Source: Gemmatimonadetes bacterium bin94 (GTDB taxonomy: Bacteria; Gemmatimonadota; Gemmatimonadetes; Longimicrobiales; Gaopeijiaceae). Taken from it: 46,152 nt of DNA. A program made the position numbers and the translations under genes. The stretch's first letter is position 1, and every line of letters begins with the position of its first letter. The notes below the pieces were generated by a model. It was not told where the DNA came from, did not search any database, and was given only the letters and a program-made list of their open reading frames with translations. The DNA lies in assembly GCA_002238865.1 (NCBI GenBank), contig MPNE01000033.1, positions 1 to 46,152 on the forward strand, written 5' to 3'. Positions 1-8,268 of this stretch are shown here, piece by piece.

Positions 1-947
1 TGGGGAGCCTGCTGCTCAAGGCGCTCGAAGTGGCCGAAGACAAGCTCTACCGCGCCGAGCGCGCCGCCGGGACCGAGGACCGGACCACGGCGGCGCAGCG
101 TCGGGCCGACGCCCTGGGGCTGTGGCTGGAAGAGCGCGTCCAGCCCCGGGTGCAGCTTGTGGTGCACTCGCTCGAAGGCGACGCGGCGCAGAAGCGGGAA
201 GCCCAGCAGAGTCAGGAGGCGCCGCAGAAGCAGGAGGCGCCGGCGGGAGCAGCGCCGGCCTCTCTTGTGACTGCCTCTCTGGTTACCGAAGACGGCTCGA
301 ACGTTTCAGCTGAAACGTCTTCGCGGCTCGCCTGCGACGCAGATGTCGTGCGCATCACGCGGGCCGGCGACGGCTCGGTACTCGATGTCGGGCGCCGCCA
401 AAGGAGCGTGGGGTGGCGGCTGCGCAGGGCGCTCGACGCCCGCGACGGCGGGTGCCGCTTCCCCGGATGCGGATCACGGCTGCGCACCCACGCCCACCAT
501 ATCACCCACTGGGCCCACGGCGGAGAGACCGCCATGAACAACCTGGTGCTGCTGTGCCCCTTCCACCACCGCGCGGTCCACGAAGGAGGCTGGCGGGTCG
601 AGATGGACGCGCGGGGAGTCCCGCGCTTCTTCAACCCCCTGGGTGTCCCCGTGCCCGTGGTTCCCGCGCCCCCGGACATTGGCGGCCTGCTGCCCCAGGG
701 CGCCTCTGCCGGATCAGCGGCGGACCTGTCGGCATCGCTGCCAGCAGACCGGTCGGGATCCCTGCCGGCGGATGCCTCGGCACGCTCGCCGCGGGACTTC
801 GGACTCGCCCGCTGGCACGGCCATCCAGGCATCGGTGCCCACACCGGAATGACGCGATGGCGGGGCGAACGCCCCGACTGGGGCTGGACTCTGGCGTGTC
901 TCTGGCAGGAAGGTGCGACGGTAGACCGAGGACCGGCCACAACGTAG
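1..947 (+). CDS. DUF222/HNH endonuclease domain protein, 5' truncated by window edge
   Basis: The reading frame is open back to the window edge, so the N-terminus lies outside; about 314 residues are visible. The first visible residues (GSLLLKALEVAEDKLYRAER) fit the helical DUF222 region that precedes an HNH domain in REP13E12-like proteins. The HNH core lies at about nt 440-610: paired CxxC-type cysteines (CRFPGC), the metal-binding HAHHITHW stretch, and LCPFHHRAVHEGGW. Such proteins carry a beta-beta-alpha-metal nuclease fold, but their biological role is mostly unknown; many are scattered, multi-copy genes. The C-terminal tail (nt 700-790) is low-complexity Ser/Ala/Pro with two imperfect copies of a SGSLPAD-type unit. 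It is followed after 9 nt by an unrelated lipoprotein gene on the same strand. Family assignment is good; function is unknown. Confidence 0.85.
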   Translation, partial: GSLLLKALEVAEDKLYRAERAAGTEDRTTAAQRRADALGLWLEERVQPRVQLVVHSLEGDAAQKREAQQSQEAPQKQEAPAGAAPASLVTASLVTEDGSNVSAETSSRLACDADVVRITRAGDGSVLDVGRRQRSVGWRLRRALDARDGGCRFPGCGSRLRTHAHHITHWAHGGETAMNNLVLLCPFHHRAVHEGGWRVEMDARGVPRFFNPLGVPVPVVPAPPDIGGLLPQGASAGSAADLSASLPADRSGSLPADASARSPRDFGLARWHGHPGIGAHTGMTRWRGERPDWGWTLACLWQEGATVDRGPATT

Positions 948-956
948 CTTCGCAAC

Positions 957-2163
957 ATGACAAGACATCACCCGAGAGCCCGTGTCTTTGCGGTGCACCT
1001 CCCGGCCCTCGTCCCGTGGCTGCTCCTTTGCGCCTGCGCTCCGTCCGACGATGGTCCGGCCGCGTTCGCCCAACGCGACAGCGCCGGCATTGCGATCATC
1101 GAATCCGTCCGGCCCGCCTGGGGCGACTCGGCTCATTGGCAGGTCCATCCGGAACCCGTGGTCGATCTGGCCGAATCAGGCACCGCCGCCGCTCACGACT
1201 TCTATCGGGTCCTCGACGTCAGACGGTTCTCGGACGGCTCCCTCGTCGTCGCCAACCGCGGTTCGAACGAGATCCGCAAGTTTTCCGCCGACGGGAGCTT
1301 CATCGGTTCGGCGGGGCGGAGACGCCCAGGGGCCGGACGAGTGGGAGAACATGCAGCAGACCAACCCCGCCGGTGACTCCCTGCTCGTGCTCGATTGGGA
1401 CGGTCGCATGACCTTGTTCGGACCCGATCTCACGCTGGTGCGCACCCTGTGGCCCAATGACGATGTCTCTGAAATGCACTACCTGGGCGATGGTCTAATG
1501 GTCACGGAGGTCGTGGTCCCCGATATCGAGGGTGTCGGACTGGTCCGGCATCGCGGGGTGCTGGTCGTCTTCGACCTGGAAGGTGAGGGTGGGGACAGCA
1601 TCGGGTGGACCTTCGGCCACGAGGAGTACGTGACCGATATCCTCAGTAGTCGACCTCTCTTCGGGAAAAACTCCCTGCTCGACACCCACGGCGACAGAAT
1701 CTTCCTGGGGAGTTCGGACCACATGCAGGTGGAAGAGATCAACGCGCGCGGTGACACCCTTCGCGTCCTCCGGATCCCGGACTTCCCGCTGTCCCTCAGC
1801 GCGGAACAGGTTGAAGCCGAACGGAATGCCCGCTTCGACATCCCGCTTCCGCAGGGAGTGACGTCCCTTCCCCCGCCCTTCGTCGCGGCCATCGAAGGCA
1901 TGCCGTCGCCTGAACGCAGACCCGCCTACGCCAACATGCTGGTGGACCCGATGGGCGCTGTGTGGCTCCTACCTCACAGGGGGTTCAGCGAAGAGGGCGG
2001 TCCGGAGGACTGGCAGGTGCTGGGCCCCAACGGGAACTGGCTCGGGAGCGTCGAGATTCCCGAAGGTTTCCGGGTGACGGAGCTCGGCACGGACGAGGTC
2101 CTCGGCGTCTGGACCGACGAATTGGACGTGCAGCATCCACAGGTGCTGCGGTTGAGCCGGTAG
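957..2163 (+). pseudogene. 6-bladed beta-propeller lipoprotein, split by a frameshift
   Basis: The N-terminal part (957-1376) begins with a signal peptide ending in a lipobox-like LLCAC, then RDSAGIAIIESVRPAW and strand repeats such as FSDGSLVVANRGSNEIRKFSADG. The matching remainder (about 1317-2163) continues in the +1 frame with GPDEWENMQQ, LLVLDWDGRMTLFGPD and a C-terminal VLGPNGNWLGSVEIPEGF. Together they make one propeller of about 400 residues, as in the 6-bladed beta-propeller lipoproteins abundant in Gemmatimonadota. Removing one G from the GGGG run at 1313-1316 joins the frames as SAGGDAQGPDEW. This is therefore either a single-base insertion that killed the gene or an assembly or sequencing error. 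If unrepaired, only a truncated lipoprotein is made; a C-terminal fragment could start at ATG 1351. The protein probably sits in the periplasm; no enzymatic residues are recognised. Confidence 0.78.
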
Positions 2164-2177
2164 GAGGCCATTGTCGG

Positions 2178-4916
2178 ATGAAATCTCCACCCTCCCCCCA
2201 TCCCGCGGCCCACTCCTCGCCCGCGCTGGCCCGGATCTTCGCCGTGAGCGCCATCTTCGCGCTCACACCCCTCGCCACCCCCCCCCCCCCCACCGCCGGG
2301 CAGCGCCTCCCCGACCTCTCCGTCCCCCGCTTCCCCATCGCCCCCTCCCCCATCGAGCTCACCGGCCCGGTGCGTCCCGGCGAATACCTCGGCGTCACCG
2401 GCCCCCGCGCGGCCTGGCTCGGCCTCGAGACCGGCGAAGCCGAGCTGTGGGTGCATCCGCTCAAGGTCGGACGCGGCTTCCAGCTCGGCTTCTCGACCGC
2501 CAGCTACGGCGAGCCCATTCCCGGCAGCCAGGTCGCGCGCACGGTTCACGTCCGCCCCGAGGTCACCACGATCACCTACAGCCACGCGGCCTTCCAGGTG
2601 CGGCAGCACATTCTCGCGCCCCGGGACACGGCCACCGCCGGAATCCTCGTCCTCCTCGAGGTCGACAGCCAGGACTCGATGGAGATCGTCGCCGAGTTCC
2701 ACCCGGTCCTCAACTACATGTGGCCTGGCTCGCTCGGCGGGCAGTACGCCTACTGGGATGCGGGGCGGCGCGTGTTCGTCCTCTCCGAGAGCCTGCAGAC
2801 GCGCAACGCCGTGGTGGGGTCCCCCTGGGCGACGAATTCGGTCGAGCACCCCGCGCACCAGCTCGGCGACGCCCCGCGCACGATGGTCATCCCGGTCGAT
2901 CCCGAGCGCGCCCGTAACGAGTTCATTCCCATCGCGGTAGCCGCCGGGACCGTCCCGCGCGACACCGTGTTCACCCGCTACGCGCGCCTGATCGCGGGCG
3001 CCGAGATGCTCTACCGGGACACACGCGCCTGGGCCGACTCGGTGCTCGCCTCCACCGCCTCGGTCGAAACTCCCGACCCCGCACTCGACCTGGCCCTCGA
3101 ATGGGGCAAGATCAACCTGGAGGAACAGCGCGTCTGCAACCCGGATCTGGGCTGTGGGTTCGTCGCCGGCTGGGGGCTTTCGGGCGACGGCGGCCGCCCC
3201 GGCTTCGGCTGGTTCTTCGGGGGCGACGCGATGATCAACACCTACGCCATGGACGCGCTCGGCCAGTTTGAACTGGTCGCCGAAGAGCTGGCCTTTCTCG
3301 CGAAGTACCAGCGCGACGACGGCAAGATCACGCACGAGATTTCGCAGGCCGCGGCGCACATCGACTGGTTCGACACCTACCCCTACGCCTACTACCACGC
3401 CGACACGACTCCCCACTGGATGTTCGCGCTCTTCCAGTACTGGCGCGCAAGCGGCGACGACGAGCTGCTGCGCGAGCTGTGGCCGGCCTACCGGCGGGCG
3501 TGGGCGTGGTGTCTGAGCGCCGAAACCGACGGCGACGGCATCATCGAGAACACGGTGGGCGGACTCGGCGCGGTCGAGGTCGGGGGGCTGGGCGAGGCGC
3601 TCCACCAGGACATCTACCTGGCCGGGGTATGGGTCGCGGCGCTCGAGGGCACGCTGGCGATGGCCGAGCACATGGGCGATGCGGAGGTCGCCGACGAAGC
3701 CGCGCGGATCGCTCCCACCGCGCGCGAGACCCTGAACGACGACTACTGGCGCGAGGCCGAAGGGCATCACGCGTTCGGCATTCTGGCCGGTGGCGGCACC
3801 AACGACAACTTGACGGTGTGGCCCGCCACCGCTGCCGCGTTCGGGCTCTTCGACGACGAACGTGCGCGCTCGACACTGACCCGGATCGCCGGCGACCGCA
3901 TCTCGTCGGATTGGGGCGCGCACATGTTGTCGACCGAAAGCGAGCTCTACCACCCGCTGCAGTACAACATGGGCACCGTGTGGCCCTTCGTGACGGGGTT
4001 CGCATCCTGGGCGCAGTACCGCTACCGGCGACCGTGGGCGGGGTTCCACCTGATGGACGCGGTCAAGCAGATGACCTTCGACTGGTCGCTGGGCCGTCAC
4101 GGCGAGCTCTTCTCGGGAAGCTTCTACCAGCCGCTCGACCAGACCGTCCCGCACCAGTTCTTTGCCACGTCAATGCTCGTGACCCCCCTGCTCCGCGGCG
4201 TCTTCGGGTGGGACCCGGACGCGCCGCGGGGACGGGCCCGGTTGGCACCGCAGCTGCCGGCGGACTGGCCGGAGGCGTCGGTGCGGGGGCTGCGGGCGGG
4301 GGCCGCTACGATCGATGTGGAGGTGCGGCAGCGATGGAGCGGTACCGGCGGCGAGCAGCGGGTGGCGATTTCGAGCGAAGGGCCGCCGGTGGACATCGAT
4401 TTCGTGCCGGATGTGCCGGTCGGGGCGACACGGGTGATGTATGAGACATACGACGGTGTTACTCACGACCTCTTTCGCAGGGATCCAACCGCTCCGGCGG
4501 ATTCCCGCGACACCCCGCCGATTCGGGTCGCCATGACCGAAGGTGAGCCCGTCGAAATCGCAGTGTGGTGGGACGGTGGCCTTACGGTGGCCCCGCCCCG
4601 GATCGACTTGGAGCCCGGGCAGCGAAGCACGGGACTGCGGATTCTCGACTTCGGCGCGGACGGGGACGAATGGCTGCTCACGATCGAGGGGACCGCCGGC
4701 CACGCCTACACGGTCGACCTCTTCGGAACAGCGGTGACCGCTACGGTGGTTGGCGGCGGCGCGCGGCTGTTCTCGCCGGTGGCAGCCCGCGCGGGAGAGG
4801 CCGGCGGAGCGGGTCGGGCCGCAGCCGCCGTTGAAGGCGCCAGGCCGTTGACGGTCGAAATCCCCGATGGCGAAGGACGGTACGAAGTTACGCTCCGCCT
4901 GACGCCGCGTGGTTGA
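2178..4916 (+). CDS. Secreted amylo-alpha-1,6-glucosidase-like (six-hairpin) glycoside hydrolase
   Basis: The protein is 912 aa from ATG 2178, with GGAGG at 2163-2167 as ribosome-binding site. This start puts an Ala/Leu-rich signal peptide (residues about 15-40) in front of the mature protein, so it should be exported. Residues about 50-290 form a beta-rich N-terminal domain. Residues about 310-720 resemble the (alpha/alpha)6 toroid of glycogen-debranching-type glycosidases: GWFFGGDAMIN (Asp350), KITHEISQ, DGDGIIENTVGGLG and YNMGTVWPFVTGF. A beta-sandwich tail follows. The likely job is hydrolysis of an alpha-linked oligosaccharide in the periplasm or outside the cell; the substrate cannot be read from sequence. 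A run of 14 C (2278-2291) encodes TPPPP at the signal-peptide end and makes the frame vulnerable to slippage. It follows the propeller gene by 14 nt. Confidence 0.85.
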   Translation: MKSPPSPHPAAHSSPALARIFAVSAIFALTPLATPPPPTAGQRLPDLSVPRFPIAPSPIELTGPVRPGEYLGVTGPRAAWLGLETGEAELWVHPLKVGRGFQLGFSTASYGEPIPGSQVARTVHVRPEVTTITYSHAAFQVRQHILAPRDTATAGILVLLEVDSQDSMEIVAEFHPVLNYMWPGSLGGQYAYWDAGRRVFVLSESLQTRNAVVGSPWATNSVEHPAHQLGDAPRTMVIPVDPERARNEFIPIAVAAGTVPRDTVFTRYARLIAGAEMLYRDTRAWADSVLASTASVETPDPALDLALEWGKINLEEQRVCNPDLGCGFVAGWGLSGDGGRPGFGWFFGGDAMINTYAMDALGQFELVAEELAFLAKYQRDDGKITHEISQAAAHIDWFDTYPYAYYHADTTPHWMFALFQYWRASGDDELLRELWPAYRRAWAWCLSAETDGDGIIENTVGGLGAVEVGGLGEALHQDIYLAGVWVAALEGTLAMAEHMGDAEVADEAARIAPTARETLNDDYWREAEGHHAFGILAGGGTNDNLTVWPATAAAFGLFDDERARSTLTRIAGDRISSDWGAHMLSTESELYHPLQYNMGTVWPFVTGFASWAQYRYRRPWAGFHLMDAVKQMTFDWSLGRHGELFSGSFYQPLDQTVPHQFFATSMLVTPLLRGVFGWDPDAPRGRARLAPQLPADWPEASVRGLRAGAATIDVEVRQRWSGTGGEQRVAISSEGPPVDIDFVPDVPVGATRVMYETYDGVTHDLFRRDPTAPADSRDTPPIRVAMTEGEPVEIAVWWDGGLTVAPPRIDLEPGQRSTGLRILDFGADGDEWLLTIEGTAGHAYTVDLFGTAVTATVVGGGARLFSPVAARAGEAGGAGRAAAAVEGARPLTVEIPDGEGRYEVTLRLTPRG
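2278..2291 (+). repeat. C14 homopolymer inside a coding region
   Basis: Fourteen consecutive C residues span the Thr-Pro-Pro-Pro-Pro codons 34-38 of the secreted glycosidase, just at the end of its signal peptide. Gain or loss of one base would shift the frame and abolish the enzyme. It is the longest mononucleotide run noticed in the window. Confidence 0.95.
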
Positions 4917-4938
4917 CGCCGCGTGGTTGACGCGGCGT
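4901..4938 (+). repeat. 14-bp tandem repeat (2.7 copies) over the glycosidase stop codon
   Basis: The unit GACGCCGCGTGGTT occurs at 4901-4914 and 4915-4928, followed by a partial divergent copy at 4929-4938. The first junction supplies the TGA stop (4914-4916) of the glycosidase gene. This looks like a small recent duplication. Confidence 0.9.
4916..4938 (+). terminator. GC-rich hairpin between convergent genes
   Basis: A perfect 9-bp stem (ACGCCGCGT with ACGCGGCGT) and a GGTTG loop begin at the last base of the glycosidase stop codon. No T-tract follows on either strand, so it may stall or protect an mRNA end rather than act as a classical intrinsic terminator. It lies between converging transcripts (glycosidase on plus, reductase on minus), where a bidirectional terminator would be expected. 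The remaining bases to 5019 show nothing else. Confidence 0.45.
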
Positions 4939-5019
4939 AGTGCCGCTCGCGGCCACGCTCCCTCGCAGCCCGCGGATGCATTGCCGCTCGATGCCGGGAG
5001 GATTCCGTCCACGCGCTCC

Positions 5020-6075
5020 CTACCCCGGCTGCTCCCATTCCACTCCGTCGAACTGTCGCATGAAGTCGGCTCCGTACGCTGAAGAGGGTGTCTGGTAGCC
5101 GACGTGGACGTCACCGACCAGGGCGCGCATCGCAATGGCCACGGCGGCCTTCGCGGTGAACCCGTAGGGATCCGGAACACGCATGCGCGCGGCGGTCCGC
5201 CCGCCACCGGAATCCTCGATTTCCGCGACCAGGACTCCGTAGCTCGTTCGGCGTTCCGCTGCGCTCGGTCCCGGCGTCCCCCGGTCGACTCGACTGTTCA
5301 GAACGGCCTGGGCCATCCGTCCGGCCAGCAGCCACCCCCACCACCGGCTCACGCGGGTCATCATGCGGAATCTTCTGCCCGCCCGATTGTACGTCTCGAT
5401 GTTCGGGACTCCCGTCGACCACCAGGCCGTGGACACGTCGCCCAGGGCGCTCACCAGAGCCGTCGCCGGCCCGTCACCGAAATCGAACTCATGGCGCAGG
5501 CTGCCGGGCGCAACCCGCGCGATCACCCCCGCGCGCCGAATGCGAAAGTCGTTGACGCTCTCCAGCACCGTCCGCATTGTGCCGCGGGAAACTCCGGAGT
5601 GGGTGGCGAGAGCGAGCCGCAAGACGTGCCCGCCCGGATGTCGCGCGGCAAGATCCGCGATCAGGCAGTCGCTCGGCACGACATCGAATCCCGCGCCCGG
5701 CAGCACCATGATCCCCGCGCGTCTGGCCTCCTCGTCGCGTGCCGCCAGGGTCTCGAACACCGCGATCTCTCCCGTGATGTCGATGTAGTGCGTGCCGCTG
5801 GCGAGGCAGGCTTCGAACATCGGCACGGCTGTCTGCGAAAAGGGACCCGCGCAGTGCAGAACCACGTCGATGTCCGCCATGGCCTCCGCGAGCCGGTCGG
5901 CGTCGCCCAGGCCGATCGCTGTGGCCGCGAGTCCAAGGGTGTGCGCCATCGGCTCGAGCTTCTGCGCCCTGCGCCCCGCCAGGACGGTCCGCAGACCGGC
6001 ATCCAGCGCCTCCGCCGCAACCAATCGGCCGGTGTAGCCGGTGGCGCCGTAGATCATCAGCTTCGTGCCGCTCAC
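5020..6075 (-). CDS. Saccharopine dehydrogenase-like / trans-acting enoyl reductase family oxidoreductase
   Basis: The protein is 351 aa. The start chosen is GTG 6075, preceded on the minus strand by GAGGAGG about 8 nt upstream; a nearby out-of-frame ATG runs straight into a stop. It opens with an NAD(P)-binding Rossmann motif (YGATGYTGRLV, residues 9-19) and continues with VLAGRR, CAGPFSQ, YIDITGE and LPGAGFDVVPSD. These are typical of the saccharopine dehydrogenase NADP-binding fold and of the trans-acting enoyl reductases of lipid or polyketide synthesis. There is no lysine-catabolism or polyketide neighbour, so the true substrate is unknown. It is transcribed divergently from the cytosolic glycosidase and converges on the secreted one. 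Confidence 0.85.
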   Translation of the reverse strand: MSGTKLMIYGATGYTGRLVAAEALDAGLRTVLAGRRAQKLEPMAHTLGLAATAIGLGDADRLAEAMADIDVVLHCAGPFSQTAVPMFEACLASGTHYIDITGEIAVFETLAARDEEARRAGIMVLPGAGFDVVPSDCLIADLAARHPGGHVLRLALATHSGVSRGTMRTVLESVNDFRIRRAGVIARVAPGSLRHEFDFGDGPATALVSALGDVSTAWWSTGVPNIETYNRAGRRFRMMTRVSRWWGWLLAGRMAQAVLNSRVDRGTPGPSAAERRTSYGVLVAEIEDSGGGRTAARMRVPDPYGFTAKAAVAIAMRALVGDVHVGYQTPSSAYGADFMRQFDGVEWEQPG

Positions 6076-6265
6076 ATGTATTTCCTCCTCGGCTGGACCT
6101 ATCCCGCTGTTTGCCGACCGGCTCGTCGACCGGCATGTTGCCACCGCGGTTCAGGGTGGTTCCCCAACTACCCGGCAGCTTACAGTGGATCTCGATGCCC
6201 GACCAGCCGAAAGCTCGTCTCATCGCTACGTTTCGTGCGACTCCGCACCTGACCGTGTCCGGCAC
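6076..6265. other. Divergent intergenic region (190 bp)
   Basis: This stretch separates the start codons of the reductase (minus) and the GH63-like enzyme (plus) and must hold both control regions. The reductase ribosome-binding site is at its left end (about 6079-6086). Two GACCGGC direct copies lie near 6117-6138. No convincing -35/-10 pair was found. Third-position GC of the plus frame is low here and rises only near 6266, which is why this stretch is treated as non-coding. Confidence 0.45.
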
Positions 6266-8209
6266 GTGACCGTACACGCCGGCGCCCTCGAGGCCCGTCG
6301 CTGGGCCGGTCTGGTCGTCGCCGCCGGACCCGACGACGGCATCGCGGTCCATCTCGCCTTCACCGACCCCAGGGGCCGTCGCCGCGAACTCGACGACTGG
6401 CACTGGATGGTCTCGCGCGTCGGCCCTCACGCTCCCGACGGCTCGTATGCCCGGATGGAGTTCGATCTCGCCGCGCAGCCGTCACCCGAATCAACCCCGT
6501 CGGCAAGTACCCTGATCCTGGAATGGTCTCGCCGGGACGATGCCGTTGCCTTGCGCGCGGTCGCCAGCACCCCCGGCCGCCTGGAACTGGTCGGAGACGC
6601 GCCGTGGGACTGGAAGGCGCGCTGGGAGGAGGTGACCGGGCACGACAGCGCGACCACGCCGGGCGCGGGTCGAAACCCGCACCCTACCGTTTGGCAGACC
6701 GCGCTCAAGAGCATGGAAATCGCCACCGCATTCACACTGGAGCCCGATCAGCGTCTGGCCGCCGTCATCGCGTGGGGAGCCGGCCCGGCCGCCCGCGCAC
6801 GCTCTATCCTTCCCGAAATCGACCCCTGGATCGATGAGGCGCGCGCGGAGTGGGGGCGGCGGCGGCCCCGCTCGCCGGCCGCCTGCCCGGATCTCTTCGA
6901 AAGCATCCACGACAACCTGATGTGGACGGTCCTGCTCCAGCCGGAGACGGGCAGGCTGTACACCCCCGCGGGCCGCCGCTGGATCTTCCCGCGGCCGGCG
7001 CGGAAAGCACCCCGGGCGGGCGTCCCGGAAACCGGCGCGCCGTCGGCCTCAACCGGAACGCGCGCATCCGTCACCGAAGATGGCTCGCCCAAGCCCGACG
7101 ACTGGACCGTCTTCGGCTGGGACAGCTTCTTCAACGCCCTCGAACTCGCCACCGTGTCGGGAGACCTCGCCTGGGCCACCCTCCTCGCCGGCACGAAGTC
7201 CCGCTACCCGAACGGCAACATCCCCAACTGGCGCAGCCGCCGTGGCGGCACCCCTGACCGCTCCCAACCGCCGATCGGTTCCTTTGCGGCCCTCAAGCTT
7301 CACCAGCTCCACCCCAACCGCGACGCCCTGGCCACCACCTACCCCCACCTCCTGTCCTGGAACACCTTTTGGGTAACGGAAAGGAAGGGGAGGCCGCGGC
7401 GTGAAGGCCTCACCCCGGGACTGCTCTCGTGGGGCTCGGACACGGAACTCGTTCCCGGCCCCGACCAGGTCCCGCCCTGGGAGGCGGGCGCCAGCGGTCA
7501 TCAGCGCGCCGCGTGGGAGTCGGGCCAGGACGACCTGCCCCTTTGGGACGAGGCCGAGTGGGATCCCGATCGGCAGATCCTCGCGATGTCGGCGGTCGAC
7601 CTGTGCAGCTACCGCGCCCTCGACCTGGAGTGTCTGTCACGCATTGCCCGCCTCCTCGGGGACAACCCCACGGCCGACCGCCTCGACGCCGAGCGCGGCA
7701 ACCTCGTCACCACAATGAACCGGGTCCTTTGGTCCGAGGACGACGGCCTCTACCTCGACGAACTCCCCTCGGGCCACTCCACGCGCGTCGCGGCCTCGAA
7801 CTTCCTCCCCCTCGTCGCCGGCGTCCCTTCCCCCCGTCGCGCGGCACGCATGATCGACACCCTGCGCGACCCCTCCCGGTTCTGGGGCGAATGGGTCCTC
7901 CCCACCATCTCGCGCGACGACCCCGCCTTCAAGGACCAGCAGTACTGGCGCGGGTCGATCTGGCCGCCCATGAACTACCTCGTCCTGCAAGGCCTCCGCC
8001 GGTACGGCTTCAACGACCTCGCCGACGACCTCGCCTGGAAGGGCGCACGCATGTTCCTCGCCGACCATCGCCGCACGGGCTTCTGCCGCGAGAACTTCGA
8101 TTCGCGCACGGGAAAGGGGTGCGGCCAGCGCTTCCAGAGCTGGGCTCCCCTCTTCGCCCTCGGTGCCCTGGAGCAATTGAACCGCACCACGCGCTGGTTG
8201 GGCAGGTGA
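6266..8209 (+). CDS. GH63/MGH1-like (alpha/alpha)6 glycoside hydrolase, no signal peptide
   Basis: The protein is about 647 aa from GTG 6266; the same frame is open back to 6065, and GTG 6185 is another possible start. GTG 6266 is preferred because G+C at third codon positions rises there and because earlier starts would overlap the divergent gene or its leader; no good ribosome-binding site decides it. The C-terminal two thirds carry the toroid motifs of mannosylglycerate/glucosylglycerate hydrolase-like and GH63 enzymes: FGWDSFFNALE (Asp286, likely general acid), NWRSRRGGTPDRSQPP, LLSWGSD, YWRGSIWPPMNYLVLQGL and CRENFDSRTGKG (Glu609, likely base). It probably hydrolyses an alpha-glycoside, possibly a compatible solute or short oligosaccharide, in the cytoplasm. 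Residues about 240-270 are a Pro/Ala/Arg-rich insertion. Confidence 0.82.
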   Translation: MTVHAGALEARRWAGLVVAAGPDDGIAVHLAFTDPRGRRRELDDWHWMVSRVGPHAPDGSYARMEFDLAAQPSPESTPSASTLILEWSRRDDAVALRAVASTPGRLELVGDAPWDWKARWEEVTGHDSATTPGAGRNPHPTVWQTALKSMEIATAFTLEPDQRLAAVIAWGAGPAARARSILPEIDPWIDEARAEWGRRRPRSPAACPDLFESIHDNLMWTVLLQPETGRLYTPAGRRWIFPRPARKAPRAGVPETGAPSASTGTRASVTEDGSPKPDDWTVFGWDSFFNALELATVSGDLAWATLLAGTKSRYPNGNIPNWRSRRGGTPDRSQPPIGSFAALKLHQLHPNRDALATTYPHLLSWNTFWVTERKGRPRREGLTPGLLSWGSDTELVPGPDQVPPWEAGASGHQRAAWESGQDDLPLWDEAEWDPDRQILAMSAVDLCSYRALDLECLSRIARLLGDNPTADRLDAERGNLVTTMNRVLWSEDDGLYLDELPSGHSTRVAASNFLPLVAGVPSPRRAARMIDTLRDPSRFWGEWVLPTISRDDPAFKDQQYWRGSIWPPMNYLVLQGLRRYGFNDLADDLAWKGARMFLADHRRTGFCRENFDSRTGKGCGQRFQSWAPLFALGALEQLNRTTRWLGR

Positions 8210-8268
8210 AACCGGGTCGCTTCAACCCAGGTCCGCACGCCGGCGATCGCGCTTCATTCCCGGAGTCT

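Noticed and set aside
1974-4154. Long open frame (726 codons) on the minus strand opposite the secreted glycosidase
   Set aside because: Compositional shadow: Arg/Gly/Val-rich translation without motifs, whereas the plus strand encodes a coherent glycosidase.
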